From: Ovis canadensis
Taxonomy: Eukaryota > Chordata > Mammalia > Artiodactyla > Bovidae
Reading direction: 5' to 3'
Assembly: GCF_042477335.2 (NCBI RefSeq)
Contig: NC_091245.1
Coordinates: 110,642,501-110,706,500, forward strand
DNA: 64,000 bases
Below the pieces are notes generated by a model. It had not been told where the DNA came from, searched no databases, and saw only the letters and a list, made by a program, of their open reading frames with translations. The translations under genes were made by a program, and so were the position numbers. Numbering within the stretch: the stretch's first letter is position 1; each line of letters starts with the position of its first letter. Below, in pieces: positions 24,991-37,240 of this stretch.

Positions 24991-25914
24991 GTCTCTCAGC
25001 CTTCATGGCATTTAAGTGTTAGGGCTTTTCCCTAAGAATGATTTCCATCCAGACCACAAAAATTTTCCATGTCAACAATAAGGTTGTTTTGTTGTCTTAT
25101 CATTCATAGGTTCACTGGCATAACATGTTTAATTTATTTAAAAAATTTTTGCATTCACAACTTGTCTATTTGTTACAAGAAGCTTAACTTTTGACAGCTT
25201 TTTTTCCTTTCTCACTGAGCTTAATCATTTCTAGTTTTTTTATTTAATGTGAGAGATGTATAACACTTCCTTTCACTTGAACACTTAGCAGCTTCTATAG
25301 AGTTATTAAATGGCCTAATTTCAACATTGTTTTGCCTCAGGGAATTGGGAGACCAAGGAGAGGGAGACAGATGGGGGAACTGTCCATCAGTGGAGCAGTC
25401 AGAACATTGATAACATTTATTAAAGAATTCCCCGTCTTATACAAGCGTGCAATTCATGGCACTCCAAAATGATTTCAATAGTAACATCAAAGATCACTAA
25501 CCCCAGATCAAAATGACAAATACAAGAATTCAAGAAAAAGCTTGAAATATTAGGAGAATTGCCAAATATGACACAGACACTCAACGTGAAAAATGTTTTG
25601 GAAAAACGACTCCAGGAGACTTACTCTACACAGGATTGCTACAAATCCTTTATTTGTACAACAAACCAAAGAAAAAGCAAATATCTATGATGCACAAGAC
25701 AGTGAAGTATAATAAAGCAAAGTATGCCATTAGTAGCCTTTGTTAGTATTCAAAGAATCCATTCCACATGAATGTGTGAGTTTGACAAAAATCATGGAAT
25801 TTGTCCCATAGGACCAATCACCTCTGTTGTTGACCAACATGTGTATCTCACCAAAGGCAGGTAACTTTGTGTTCTGAAAGGCTCAGAGGCATCCTTGATC
25901 ATTTATTAATAGAT

Positions 25915-26050
25915 CTGAAGTGGGCAAGTAACTACCCTCTGAGATAAAAGATATTTCCTCCATTTTATAGATGTTGAATCAGAAGTTTTTAGTATTTAAG
26001 TTATTAGTCAACTAGCAAATCATAGAACCAGTATTCGAAATAAATTTGCC
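25915..26050 (-). repeat. MIR SINE remnant
   Basis: ctccattttatagatgttga, aagttattagtcaactagca and accagtattcgaaataa follow the reverse complement of MIR, with decay. Confidence 0.5.
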
Positions 26051-26189
26051 TTAAAAAGTCAAAATTTAATAATTAATCCACCTGATCTTAAAATTCAAAC
26101 AACTTTATAATATTCAGCTTAGATATAGATTTTGATAGACTTTCTGAAGTTTCTCTCTTTAATATGATTAAAAATACCCTTAAATGAAA

Positions 26190-28018
26190 ACTAATAGATG
26201 TTAATGAAAGAAACTGAAGATGACACAATCAGATAGAAAGATATACCATGTTCCTGGATTAGAAGAATCAATATTGTTCAAATGACTATACTACCTAAGG
26301 CAATGTACAGATTTAATGCAATCCCTATCAAATTACCAGTAGCATTTTTTACAGAACTCCAAAAAGTTTGTAATTTGCATAAAACTACAACAGACCACAA
26401 ATAGCCAAAATGATCTTGAGAAATAAAAATGGAGTTGGACAAATCATGTTCCCTGACTACAGACAATATTACAAAGCTATAGTCATCAGAATAGTATGGT
26501 ACTGCCACACACACACAAAAAAAAGACATATAGATCAATGGCACAGGCTAGAGAGCCCAGAAAGAAGCCTACACATTTATGGCCAATTAGTTGATGACAA
26601 ACGAGGCAAAAATATACAATGGAGAAAAGACAGTCTCTTCAGTAAGTGGTGATGGGAAAACTTGATAGGTATGTCTAAAAGAATCAAACCAGGACATTCT
26701 CTAACAGCATTAAAAATTAAACTCAGGATGGATTAAGGACTTAAATGTAAGTCTGGATACACTAAAACTCCTATCAGAAATATAGGCAGAACAATCTTTG
26801 AAGTAAGTTGAAGCAATATTTTTTGGATCAGCCCCCTAGAGTAATGGAAATAAAAACAAAAATAACCAAATTGGACCTAATCAAACTTAAAAGATTTTGC
26901 ATAGCAAAGGAAACCATAAATAAAACAAAAAGACAACCCACAGACTGGGAGAAAGTGTTTGCAATGGATGCTAAAAACAGGGATTAATTTACAAAATATA
27001 CAAAGAGCTCATACAGCTTAATATCAAAACTCAAACCCAATCAAGACATGGGCAGAGGACTAAATAAGCATTTCTCTAAAGCAGACATATAGATGGAATA
27101 CAGACTCATGAAAAGATGCTCAATATTGCTTATCATTGGAGAAATGAAAATCAAAACTACAATGACTGTCACCTCACACCAGTCAGAATGGCAATCACTA
27201 AAAAGTCTTAAAGTAACAAATGCTGGAGATGATGTGGAGAAAGTGAAACCCTCTTACACTGTTGGTGTGAACATAAATTGGTGCATCCACTCTGGAGAAC
27301 AGTATGGAGGTTCCTTGAAAAACTAAAAATAGAGTTACCATATTATCCTACAATCACTCTCCTGGGCAAATATCTGGAGAAAACTAATTTGAGGAGATAC
27401 ATGCAGCCCAATGTTCATAGCAGCACTATTTACAGTACCAAGACATGAACGTAACCTATACGCCCATTGACAGATGAATGAATATAGAAGATCGGGGGTA
27501 ACAATGGAATGCTACTTAGCCATAAAAAGAATAAAATAATGCCATTTTCAGTAACATGGATGAACCTAGTGATTTTCATACTGAATGAAGTAAGTCAGAC
27601 AAAGGACGAATATCATATGATATTACTTACATGTGGATTCTAAAAAAGAAAAAAAAAGAAGAAAGAAAGAAAGATATAAATGAACTTACCAAACAGGAAA
27701 AGACTGACAGACACAGAAAAAAATTTATGGTTACCAAAGGGGATAGTGGTGGGGGGAGGGGAAATAAATTAAGAGTTTAGGATTAACATATACACATTAC
27801 AATATATAAAATAGGTAAGTAACAAGGACCTACTGTATAGCTCAGAGAATTATACTTGATTTCTTATAATAACCTACAATGGGAAAGATTCTGAAATGAA
27901 TATATATACATGTGTATGTGTGAATACAATATATAAATGTGTGTGTGTGTGTGTGTAAGTGAATCCCTTTGCTGTACACTTTAACCTACATTTTTAAATA
28001 TCCTTAAAAAAAAAAAAG
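26190..28018 (+). mobile_element. Old L1, 3' third of ORF2 and 3'UTR
   Basis: Decayed ORF2 C-terminus (agaatcaatattgttcaaatg, tagatcaatggcacaggcta, aaaagatgctcaatattgct), a 3'UTR with accaaaggggatagtgg and gacctactgtatagctcaga, a (TG)n at about 27937, then poly(A). Many stops. It lies just below the last recognised HIN exon, so the missing terminal PYHIN exon must be beyond or beside it. Confidence 0.8.
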
Positions 28019-28158
28019 AATGATGAAAAGGGACTTCACACACACTAAATGACAAGGATTAGTTATTTCACCTGATGGACTCTCTGTGTAATAGCAGCAG
28101 TATAGTTTTCTTAAAGACTTCTACTTTGGAACAATGATGACCCACCAGAAGCTCTCAC

Positions 28159-28350
28159 CTTGATGTAACTATGAATTACAGATCTCAGCTGCCTCTTAAC
28201 CCCGCTTTCTGCCAATTCAAAGCACACGAGTGTAAGTCTGTCACCCTCTTCACAGTTGATACTGGTTAGTCGCTGTCCATAAACCACGACTTCCATCACT
28301 CCTGTATCATCTCGTATTTCATAATATATGAATTCACTATATGCCCATTT
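28159..28350 (-). CDS. IFI16: PYHIN exon 7: HIN domain, second half
   Basis: The acceptor ttttcttttgcag ends at 28351 and the donor is AAG|GTGAGA (GT at 28158-28157), leaving 64 codons in phase 0-0. It begins [15 protein letters not shown] and contains [21 protein letters not shown] and ends [10 protein letters not shown]. This is the second OB-fold of a HIN domain, and Asn-Cys-Glu-Glu-Gly-Asp is a family signature. A further terminal exon is expected because the family continues a short distance after this point. If the donor were not used, 15 more residues would follow ([15 protein letters not shown]) before a TAA at 28113-28111, giving an alternative C-terminus. Confidence 0.85.
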
Positions 28351-28690
28351 CTGCAAAAGAAAATTAGCATTCATCTTTTGAGGACTGGATCAGGAATTAC
28401 CACAACTTTGAAAAATGGAGTGTTAGTGGAAACTCTTCTCTCAGAACAGTGAATACGAGCTAGAGGTCCAAGTATTACAGGTATCAAATAGTGTAAGATA
28501 TCTTGTTCAGTTTATCCTCCCATTTAAATTCTCTCTTTTCTTCCTTTAGGTGTTTGTGTGCTGGGTCATTCTAGAAAAAGGGATTACTTCCCTAATTTTT
28601 CCTGCTTCCATCTAAGAATAGCTGAGATTTCTTGAGGAACTTAGATGTGGTGTGGTCTGATAAGCATCAGAGGCTTTTTTGGATTTCCCT

Positions 28691-28904
28691 AGCTTCCCTG
28701 GTGGCTCAGATGGTAAAGCATCTGCCTGCAATGTGGGAGACCCGGGTTCGATTCCTGGGTCAGGAAGATCCCCTGGAGAAGGAAATAGCAGTGCACTCCA
28801 GCACACTTGCCTGGAGAATCCCATGGATGGAGGAGCCTGATAGGCTACAGTTCATGGGGGTCGCAATAAGTCGGACATGACTGAGTGACTTCACCATGAA
28901 GAAC
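28691..28904 (+). mobile_element. Bov-tA SINE with intact-looking tRNA-type B box
   Basis: The head gcttccctggtggctcagat is followed by a perfect internal promoter B-box motif, ggttcgattcc, at 28745-28755. The element ends after gacatgactgagtgactt. It lies in the intron between HIN part 1 and HIN part 2. Confidence 0.93.
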
Positions 28905-30017
28905 AGAGAAGAAAGGCTATTCCTGTCTTATGATGAGTCTAAAAAAGATTGCTACAAATCCTCCTTAAGTTGATTGTTACTTCAATATGTAATTCTTTCC
29001 TCTATCTTCTGTATCTATTCATTCTTCCCTAATCTGCCCAAATCTTGACTCTAGATCATCTTGTTCCATTGTTCTAGTTTCTATGTCACTTACCTTCCTC
29101 ATCAATTCTGCTAATGCTCATGTATGCACAGTTTCTATAATAGAGTGCACACACACAAAAAAAAAAAAAAAAAAAAACAGGGGATAAGTAAAGAGCCACC
29201 CTAGAAGACATATATAATGGAATATAAAACATATTTCACATAAAAGTTAGGTCAGCTAAGTTTAGTATTTCTATGAAGTGTTGGGACTAAAATACCTACT
29301 CTGATTCTAAGAATTCACCTAAATTCTACCTTTTATTGTCCATATAATAAATTTTAAAATGAAATGGCTTGGTTTCTCACATTTTTTCAATATCGATATT
29401 TCTCACTTAATTAACGCTAATGTTTTTGGCTCAACGATTTTTTGATGAAAGAATGCAAAGATGTGAGAACACTTTACAGTTCAGATGATCAAAATCTTAG
29501 CTAATTGTTATTGAGAGCAGATTCTAGGGCAAAGCAGTCTACTGATTTCTCATCTTGTTTGTTACAGTTGAAATCCAAGCTTGAAAGAACAATTCTTTAT
29601 TCACAAACTAACTTAAACTGTCACTGAAATAGGTAGGTAGAACAAAAAAAAAAAAAAAAAAACCACCCCCACACACAATTATAAGGAGTGCTTTCACTAT
29701 GTTAACATGTTAATAATATGTTAATAGATAAATATAAATATAAATTCTGCACAGGGTGGCTGTGAATGGATCAGTACAGCTCATAAAATACTCTGATTTC
29801 TGGTGAATCACTTTCTTAAAAACTTGCATGTTGTTATGGCAAGAAGAATGTTAAGAAATTATCAGCCCTACATTCTGAAGTGAAAGACTGGACCCAACTA
29901 TCCCTGGTCAGAAAGGCTTTGAGTTCCTGTATTTATTAACTTTATTCATTTGACAGTTAAGATTTTTGAATTCTGGGATTGCAAAAGAAATATTGCAAAA
30001 CAATGATGTGGACTTAC
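28905..30017 (-). other. Intron sequence between the HIN exons
   Basis: About 1.1 kb with two poly(A)-like runs (near 29157-29178 and 29645-29662) and no recognised exon or repeat. Confidence 0.6.
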
Positions 30018-30434
30018 CTTATGCACCACAAAAACCCCATTCACAAATGTTCCTAGGCGTTGCAGATAAAGATGACTGATTTTAGGAGTTGCCTTTGCCT
30101 TTTGAATTAGGCTTTTAGAGATCTCCATCTTTCGGTCAGGGTTAACATCAGACACAGAGAAGACACTGAACACTTCCAGGAACCCATTGCGGCCAATATA
30201 ATCTGATATGGCAATGACTTTATTGGGGATGAACTTCTCCTTCAGGGCAACGTTAAAAATCTTCACTTGGAAGAACCGACTCTCAGTAGCCACTGTGGCA
30301 TGAAACATCATCTTGCCTCCTTTGACATCATATATAAATGGTTCCGTTGCCTTCAGCACCATCACTTCTTTGGGGCCCCTCTGTAAGCCCTCCTCTCTGG
30401 AAGCTTCTTTAGGTACAGACTTCAATCTTGGTTT
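30018..30434 (-). CDS. IFI16: PYHIN exon 6: HIN domain, first half
   Basis: The exon spans 139 codons from an acceptor ending aagtag (last base 30435) to a strong donor AAG|GTAAGT (GT at 30017-30016). It begins KPRLKSVPKEASREEG, and the HIN fold starts near GPKEVMVLKATEPF. Further landmarks are MMFHATVATES, FQVKIFNVALKEKF, VIAISDYIGRNGFLEV and the final FVNGVFVVHK. These match the first OB-fold and linker of the IFI16 second HIN domain (family knowledge), which binds the DNA backbone through basic residues. No stop or frameshift is seen. The young L1 begins about 450 bases upstream of the acceptor (30888), in the intron that precedes this exon in the gene. Confidence 0.88.
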
Positions 30435-30889
30435 CTACTTAGAAGTACACACCAAAAACAGGCACAATTTAGAAAAAGAATATAGTTTCATTCCCTAATG
30501 AAAACCATCTATGGCTTAATGTTGAACCTCAATAAAGAACATAATAGGGTAGAGCTTGAGGGAAAAGAAAAAAAAATTAGACAAAGGTCACTAACATGGT
30601 ATAAATAAACTAATGGAATAATGGAGAAGATTTAATCGGTGATTTCTCTCTTTTTTTTTTTCCATTGATTTATGAGTGTGGTAGGAAGAATATTTTTCTT
30701 TAAAAAGTGTTAGCTCAAAAGAAAAAGTATTTTTTTCCCAAGAAAAACTATGTAGAGTACAGAGGCAGTAGACAGTAGCAATGTTGCTGTGTAGTGATTT
30801 CTAGTAGAGATGAGAATGCAAAAATCATCTTAAATTATCCCATTAACTTATTTTCGTGCACGGATTAATATACAAAGGCTCAGATGGAA

Positions 30890-32113
30890 AGAATTATTCG
30901 GAAAAGATGGCGGAGGAATAGGACGGGAAGATCACTTTCTCCTTCACAAATTCCTCAAAAGAACATTTCAACGCTGAGCAAACTTCACAAAACAAATTAT
31001 GTAGGCTGGCAGAGGACATCAGGCAACCAGAAAAGCAGACCTTTGTCTTCAAAAACAGATTTTTAATCTTTGCTCTTAGGTGTTTATTGCCAATTTTGTA
31101 CATTTAAAAACCCAAACTTCACTACCCCAGTTTACCTGAGAGCGAGATTACTGGCTTGACCACTCTCTCCTCCTCTGGACTCTCCTTTTTCTCCACCAGG
31201 TGGCCTCTGTCTCTTTCCCCCCCCCCCCCCCCCATCTCTCCTCTATCCAACTCTGTGAATCTCTGTGTGTTCCAGACGGTGGGGAACACCTAAGGAACAG
31301 GTTACTGGCAGGATTTGTCTCTCTCCCACTCATTCCTCTCTCTGATCCTCCTGGTCACCTCTGTCCACTTCCTCCCTCTCCTCTTCCCCGTATAACTCTG
31401 TAAATACCCCTGAGCGGGCCAAACTATAGAGCGCACATAAGGAAGTGACTACTGGCTAGTTTGCTCTCTTCTCTTTTGATCTCACCGCATCTCATTCCAG
31501 TTACCTCTAACTACCTCCTCCATCTTCTCTTCTCCTTATAACCCAGTGAACCTCTCTGAGTGTCCCTCAATGTGGAGAAACTTTTCATCTTTAACCTAGA
31601 TGTTTTATCATCGGTGCTGTATAGATGGAGAAGTCTAGAGGCTACTGTAAAAATAAAACTGAAAGCCAGAAGCAGGAGGCTTAAATCCAAAGCCTGAAAA
31701 CATTAGAGAACTCATGAATTCAGGGAACATTAAGCAATAGGAGCCCATCTAATGCCTTCATACCTACACCAAAACCAAGCTCCACCCAAGGGCCAACAAG
31801 TTCCAAAACAAGACATACCACGCAAATTCTCCAGCAACACAGAAACAATCCCCTGAGCCTCAATATACAGGCAGCTCAATATTATCCCAAAACCTTTGAT
31901 GTCTTGTAACCCATTACGGGTTACTCCACTGCACTCGAGAGAGAAGAAACCCAGCTCCACCCGCCAAAACTCCAACACAAGCCTCCCTAACCAGGAAACC
32001 TTGACAAGCCACTGATAGAACCCCACCCAAAGTGAGGAAGCTCCAAAATAAAGAGAACTCCACAAATTACCAGAATATAAAAAGGCCACCCCAAACGCAG
32101 CAATATAACCAAG
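30890..32113 (+). promoter_or_regulatory. L1 5'UTR with a YY1-type site
   Basis: The 5' end has aaaagatggcggagg at about 30902-30916. It contains AAGATGGCGG, a YY1-type motif that lies at the 5' end of L1 promoters and fixes their start site (family knowledge). A 17-base run of C lies at 31217-31233. The region is the internal RNA polymerase II promoter of the element and could also affect the surrounding gene; that effect is inferred. Confidence 0.7.
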
Positions 32114-33039
32114 ATGAAGAGACAGAGGAATACTCAGCAGGTAAAGGAACAGGAGAGCTGCCCACCAAACCAAACAAAAGAGGAAGAAGTAGGGAATCTA
32201 CCGGAGAAGGAATTCCGAATATTGATAGTGAAAATGATCCAAAATCTTGAAATCAAAATGGAATCACAGATAAATAGGCTAGAGACAAAGATTGAGAAGA
32301 TGCAAGAAAGGTTTAACAAGGACCTAGAAGAAATAAAAAAGAGTCAAAATATAATGAATAACGCAATAAATGAGATCAGAAACACTCTGGAGGCAACAAA
32401 TAGTAGAATAACGGAGGCAGAAGATAGGATTAGTGAAATAGAAGATAGAATGGTAGAAATAAATGAATCAGAGAGGAAACAAGAAAAACGAATTAAAAGA
32501 AATGAGGACAATCTCAGAGACCTCCAGGACAATATGAAACGCTCCAACATTCGAATTATAGGAGTCCCAGAAGAAGAAGACAGAAAGAAAGATCATGAGA
32601 AAATCCTTGAGGAGATAATAGTTGAAAACTTCCCTAAAATGGGGAAGGAAATAATCACTCAAGTCCAAGAAACACAGAGAGTTCCAAATAGGATTAACCC
32701 AAGGCGAAACACCCCAAGACACATATTAATCAAATTAACAAAGATCAAACACAAAGAACAAATATTAAAAGCAGCAAGGGAAAAACAACAAATAACACAC
32801 AAGGGGATTCCCATAAGGATAACAGCTGATCTTTCAATAGAAACTCTTCAGGCCAGGAGAGAATGGCAAGAATACTTAAAGTGATGAAAGACAATAACCT
32901 ACAGCCCAGATTACTGTACCCAGCAAGGATCTCATTCAAATACGAAGGAGAAATCAAAAGCTTTACAGACAAGCAAAAGCTGAGAGAATTCAGCACCACC
33001 AAACCAGCTCTCCAACAAATTCTAAAGGATATTCTCTAG
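32114..33039 (+). pseudogene. L1 ORF1 (RNA-binding chaperone), frameshifted near the C-terminus
   Basis: From ATG 32114 the frame is open for 256 codons to a TGA at 32882. It has a basic N-terminus (MKRQRNTQQVKEQ) and a long coiled coil at about residues 40-140 with heptads such as RITEAEDRISEIEDRM. An RRM-like part follows (MKRSNIRIIGVPEEEDR), then the C-terminal domain (RVPNRINPRRNTPRHILIK, LQARREWQEYLK). The expected final residues are still encoded, in another frame, from about 32875 to a TAG at 33037-33039. One base appears to be missing just before 32875. ORF1 proteins form trimers that coat L1 RNA. Loss of the last 50 or so residues should impair RNA binding. Confidence 0.88.
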
Positions 33040-33090
33040 AAAGGAAACACAAAAAGGGTGTATAAACCCGAACCCAAAACAACAAAGTAA

Positions 33091-36000
33091 ATGGTAACGG
33101 GATCATACTTATCAATAATCACCTTAAACGTAAATGGGTTGAACGTCCCAACCAAAAGACAAAGACTGACCAAATGGATACAAAAACAAGACCCCTCTAT
33201 TTGCTGCTTACAAGAGACCCACCTCAAAACAAGGGACACATACAGACTGAAAGTGAAGGGCTGGAAAAAGATATACCACGCAAATAGAGACCAAAAGAAA
33301 GCAGGAGTGGCAATACTCATATCCGATAAAATAGACTTTAAAACAAAGGCTGTGAAAAGAGACAAAGAAGGCCACTACATAATAATCAAAGGAACAATCC
33401 AAGAAGAAGATATAACAATTATAAATATATATGCACCTAATATAGGAGCACCGCAATATGTAAGACAAATGCTAACAAGTATGAAAGGGGAAATCAACAA
33501 TAACACAATAATAGTGGGAGACTTTAATACCCCACTCACACCTATGGACAGATCAACTAAACAGAAAATTAACAAAGAAACGCAAACTTTAAATGATACA
33601 TTAGATCAGTTAGATCTAATTGATATCTACAGGACATTTCACCCCAAAACAATGAATTTCACCTTTTTTTCAAGTGCTCATGGAACCTTCTCCAGGATAG
33701 ATCACATCCTGGGCCATAAATCTAAACTTGATAAATTCAAAAAAATCGAAATCATTCCAAGCATCTTTTCTGACCATAATGCATTAAGGTTAGATCTCAA
33801 TTACAGGAGAAAAACTATTAAAAATTCCAACATATGGAGGTTGAACAACACACTTCTGAATAACCAACAAATCACAGAAGAAATCAAAAAAGAAATCAAA
33901 ATATGCATAGAAACTAATGAAAATGAAAACACAACAACCCAAAACCTGTGGGACACTATAAAAGCAGTGCTAAGAGGAAAGTTCATAGCAATACAGGCAT
34001 ACCTCAAGAAACAAGAAAAAAGTCAAATAAACAACCTAACTCTACAACTAAAGCAACTAGAAAAGGAAGAGTTGGAGAACCCCAGAGTGAGTAGAAGGAA
34101 AGAAATCTTAAAAATTAGGGCAGAAATAAATGCAAAAGAAACAAAAGAGACCATAGCAAAAATCAACAAAGCCAAAAGCTGGTTCTTTGAAAGGATAAAT
34201 AAAATTGACAAACCATTAGCCAGACTCATCAAGAAGCAAAGAGAGAAAAATCAAATCAATAAAATTAGAAATGAAAATGGAGAGATCACAACTGACAACA
34301 CAGAAATACAAAGGATCATAAGAGACTACTATCAGCAGTTGTATGCCAATAAAATGGACAACGTGAAAGAAATGGACCAATTCTTAGAAAAGTACAATTT
34401 TCCAAAACTGAACCAGGAAGAAATAGAAAACCTTAACAGACCCATCACAAGCACGGAAATTGAAACGGTAATCAGAAATCTTCCAGCAAACAAAAGCCCA
34501 GGTCCAGACGGCTTCACAGCTGAATTCTACCAAAAATTTCGAGAAGAGCTAACACCTATCCTCCTCAAACTCTTCCAGAAAATTGCAGAGGAAGGTAAAC
34601 TTCCAAACTCATTCTATGAGGCCACCATCACCCTAATACCAAAACCTGACAAAGATGTCACAAAAAAAGAAAACTACAGGCCAATATCACTGATGAACAT
34701 AGATGCAAAAATCCTCAACAAAATTCTAGCAATCAGAATCCAACAACACATTAAAAAGATCATACACCATGACCAAGTGGGCTTTATCCCAGGGATGCAA
34801 GGATTCTTCAATATCCGCAAATCAATCAATGTAATTCACCACATTAACAAATTGAAAAATAAAAACCATATGATTATCTCAATAGATGCAGAGAAGGCCT
34901 TTGACAAAATTCAACATCCATTTATGATAAAAACTCTCCAGAAAGCAGGAATAGAAGGAACATACCTCAACATAATAAAAGCTATATATGACAAACCCAC
35001 AGCAAACATTATCCTCAATGGTGAAAAATTGAAAGCATTTCCCTTAAAGTCAGGAACAAGACAAGGGTGTCCACTTTCACCGCTACTATTCAACATAGTT
35101 CTGGAAGTTTTGGCCACAGCAATCAGAGCAGAAAAAGAAATAAAAGGAATCCAAATTGGAAAAGAAGAAGTAAAACTATCACTGTTTGCAGATGACATGA
35201 TCCTCTACATGGAAAACCCTAAAGACTCCACCAGAAAATTACTAGAGCTCATCAATGAATATAGTAAAGTTGCAGGATATAAAATCAACACACAGAAATC
35301 CCTTGCATTCCTATACACGAATAATGAGAAAGTAGAAAAAGAAATTAAGGAAACAATTCCATTCACCATTGCAACGAAAAGAATAAAATACTTAGGAATA
35401 TATCTACCTAAAGAAACTAAAGACCTATATATAGAAAACTATAAAACACTGATGAAAGAAATCAAAGAGGACACTAATAGATGGAGAAATATACCATGTT
35501 CATGGATCGGAAGAATCAATATAGTGAAAATGAGTATACTACCCAAAGCAATTTACAAATTCAATGCAATCCCTGTCAAGCTACCAGCCACATTTTTCAC
35601 AGAACTAGAACAAATAATTTCAAGATTTGTATGGAAATACAAAAAGCCTCGAATAGCCAAAGCAATCTTGAGAAAGAAGAATGGAACGGGAGGAATCAAC
35701 TTGCCTGACTTCAGGCTCTACTACAAAGCCACAGTCATCAAGACAGTATGGTACTGGCACAAAGACAGACATATAGATCAATGGAACAAAATAGAAAGCC
35801 CAGAGATAAATCCACACACATATGGACACCTTATCTTTGACAAAGGAGGCAAGAATATACAATGGAGTAAAGACAATCTCTTTAACAAGTGGTGCTGGGA
35901 AAACTGGTCAACCACTTGTAAAAGAATGAAACTAGATCACTTTCTAACACCGTACACAAAAATAAACTCAAAATGGATTAAAGATCTAAATGTAAGATCA

Positions 36001-36909
36001 GAAACTATAAAACTCCTAGAGGAGAATATAGGCAAAACACTCTCAGAAATAAATCACAGCAGGATCCTCTATGATCCACCTCCCAGAATTCTGGAAATAA
36101 AAGCAAAAATAAACAAATGGGATCTAATTAAAATTAAAAGCTTCTGCACAACAAAGGAAAATATAAGCAAGGTGAAAAGACAGCCTTCGGAATGGAAGAA
36201 AATAATAGCAAATGAAGCAACTGACAAACAACTAATCTCAAAAATATACAACCAACTTATGCAGCTCAACTCCAGAAAAATAAACGACCCAATCAAAAAA
36301 TGGGCCAAAGAACTAAATAGACATTTCTCCAAAGAAGACATACGGATGGCTAACAAACACATGAAAAGATGCTCAACATCACTCATTATTAGAGAAATGC
36401 AAATCAAAACCACAATGAGGTACCACTTCACACCAGTCAGAATGGCTGCGATCCAAAAATCTGCAAGCAATAAATGCTGGAGAGGGTGTGGAGAAAAGGG
36501 AACCCTCCTACACTGTTGGTGGGAATGCAAACTAGTACAGCCACTATGGAGAACAGTGTGGAGATTCCTTAAAAAATTGCAAATAGAACTCCCTTATGAC
36601 CCAGGAATCCCACTTCTGGGCATACACACCGAGGAAACCAGAATTGAAAGAGACACATGTACCCCAATGTTCATCGCAGCACTGTTTATAATAGCCAGGA
36701 CATGGAAACAACCTAGATGTCCATCAGCAGATGAATGGATAAGAAAGCTGTGGTACATATACACAATGGAGTATTACTCAGCCGTTGAAAAGAATTCATT
36801 TGAATCAGTTCTGATGAGATGGATGAAACTGGAGCCAATTATACAGAGTGAAGTAAGCCAGAAAGAAAAACACCAATACAGTATACTAACACATATATAT
36901 GGAATTTAG
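33091..36909 (+). CDS. L1 ORF2: endonuclease and reverse transcriptase, intact
   Basis: There are 1,272 codons without a stop, the usual length for the family. The N-terminal apurinic-type endonuclease keeps its key residues: Asn13 in LNVNGLN, Glu42 in QETHL, Asp144 and Asn146 in GDFNT, and Ser227-Asp228-His229. The reverse transcriptase has the FADD motif at 699-702 and fingers/palm text such as NKSPGPDGF and [15 protein letters not shown]. The C-terminus has the C-X3-C-X7-H-X4-C motif (Cys1129, Cys1133, His1141, Cys1146). The enzyme nicks target DNA and copies L1 or SINE RNA there. ORF2 begins 51 bases after the ORF1 end, as usual for re-initiated translation. The start used is the ATG that gives the family N-terminus ([12 protein letters not shown]). 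Confidence 0.95.
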   Translation: MVTGSYLSIITLNVNGLNVPTKRQRLTKWIQKQDPSICCLQETHLKTRDTYRLKVKGWKKIYHANRDQKKAGVAILISDKIDFKTKAVKRDKEGHYIIIKGTIQEEDITIINIYAPNIGAPQYVRQMLTSMKGEINNNTIIVGDFNTPLTPMDRSTKQKINKETQTLNDTLDQLDLIDIYRTFHPKTMNFTFFSSAHGTFSRIDHILGHKSKLDKFKKIEIIPSIFSDHNALRLDLNYRRKTIKNSNIWRLNNTLLNNQQITEEIKKEIKICIETNENENTTTQNLWDTIKAVLRGKFIAIQAYLKKQEKSQINNLTLQLKQLEKEELENPRVSRRKEILKIRAEINAKETKETIAKINKAKSWFFERINKIDKPLARLIKKQREKNQINKIRNENGEITTDNTEIQRIIRDYYQQLYANKMDNVKEMDQFLEKYNFPKLNQEEIENLNRPITSTEIETVIRNLPANKSPGPDGFTAEFYQKFREELTPILLKLFQKIAEEGKLPNSFYEATITLIPKPDKDVTKKENYRPISLMNIDAKILNKILAIRIQQHIKKIIHHDQVGFIPGMQGFFNIRKSINVIHHINKLKNKNHMIISIDAEKAFDKIQHPFMIKTLQKAGIEGTYLNIIKAIYDKPTANIILNGEKLKAFPLKSGTRQGCPLSPLLFNIVLEVLATAIRAEKEIKGIQIGKEEVKLSLFADDMILYMENPKDSTRKLLELINEYSKVAGYKINTQKSLAFLYTNNEKVEKEIKETIPFTIATKRIKYLGIYLPKETKDLYIENYKTLMKEIKEDTNRWRNIPCSWIGRINIVKMSILPKAIYKFNAIPVKLPATFFTELEQIISRFVWKYKKPRIAKAILRKKNGTGGINLPDFRLYYKATVIKTVWYWHKDRHIDQWNKIESPEINPHTYGHLIFDKGGKNIQWSKDNLFNKWCWENWSTTCKRMKLDHFLTPYTKINSKWIKDLNVRSETIKLLEENIGKTLSEINHSRILYDPPPRILEIKAKINKWDLIKIKSFCTTKENISKVKRQPSEWKKIIANEATDKQLISKIYNQLMQLNSRKINDPIKKWAKELNRHFSKEDIRMANKHMKRCSTSLIIREMQIKTTMRYHFTPVRMAAIQKSASNKCWRGCGEKGTLLHCWWECKLVQPLWRTVWRFLKKLQIELPYDPGIPLLGIHTEETRIERDTCTPMFIAALFIIARTWKQPRCPSADEWIRKLWYIYTMEYYSAVEKNSFESVLMRWMKLEPIIQSEVSQKEKHQYSILTHIYGI

Positions 36910-37240
36910 GAAGATGGCAATGACGACCCTGTATGCAAGTCAGGAAAAAAGACACAGATGGGTATAACGGACTTTTGGTCTCAGAGGGAGAGGGAGAGGG
37001 TGGGATGATTTGGGAGAATGGGAATTCTAACATGTATACTATCATGTAAGAATTGAATCGCCAGTCCATGTCTGACGTAGGGTGCAGCATGCTTGGGGCT
37101 GGTACATGGGGATGACCCGGAGAGATGTTGTGGGGAGGGAGGTGGGAGGGGGGGTCATGTTTGGGAACGCATGTAAGAATTAAAGATTTTAAAATTTAAA
37201 AAAAATTAAAATAATAAAAAAAAAATGGAATAAAAAAAAA
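36910..37240 (+). other. L1 3'UTR and A-rich tail
   Basis: It contains a G-rich tract (gggagggaggtgggaggggg, near 37133), the text gggaacgcatgtaagaatta, then AATAAA-like motifs at about 37213 and an interrupted poly(A). This end differs from the L1 tails at 4745 and 7918 and matches the truncated copy at 40517. Confidence 0.85.

Larger units (their letters stand above)
21604..25730 (-). mobile_element. Tigger1 (pogo-like) DNA transposon, carrying nested insertions
   Basis: The left end caggcacacctcagagatag after a TA and the right end aataaagcaaagtatgcc before a TA are its terminal repeats. Between them run Tigger1 segments in order: the cagtacatataaaagttatg and ctatactgcagtctatta block, the tcaaagcctgccactg block, the transposase at 24990-24658, and ggagagggagacagatgggg. 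With the inserted LTR and BovB pieces removed, about 2.4 kb remain, the family length. It is an ancient eutherian element. Confidence 0.88.
30888..37240 (+). mobile_element. Young full-length bovine L1 with intact ORF2
   Basis: The element has a 1.2-kb 5'UTR, ORF1 (frameshifted near its end), a 51-base spacer, ORF2, a 3'UTR and an A-rich tail. It is bounded by a 14-base target duplication, aaaggctcagatgg, at 30874-30887 and 37241-37254. The 3' copy is the beginning of a Bov-tA, so the L1 landed at the edge of a SINE. It is antisense to the PYHIN gene and lies in the intron before the first HIN exon. The perfect duplication and the open ORF2 mean it is recent. ORF1 damage suggests this copy cannot jump alone unless the frameshift is a sequencing error. 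Confidence 0.95.

Noticed and set aside
28745..28755. tRNA gene suggested by a perfect B box
   Set aside because: The B box sits in a Bov-tA SINE head that continues into the SINE body; no cloverleaf or separate tRNA end is present.
31200..31403. Proline/serine-rich open frame at the C-run
   Set aside because: It lies in the L1 5'UTR and arises from the pyrimidine-rich sequence; no coding features.
33036..36530. Long open frames on the minus strand across the L1 ORF2
   Set aside because: They are antisense shadows of an intact, A-rich ORF2. They lack any protein-family features and are rich in Phe, Ile and Ser, as expected for the complement.
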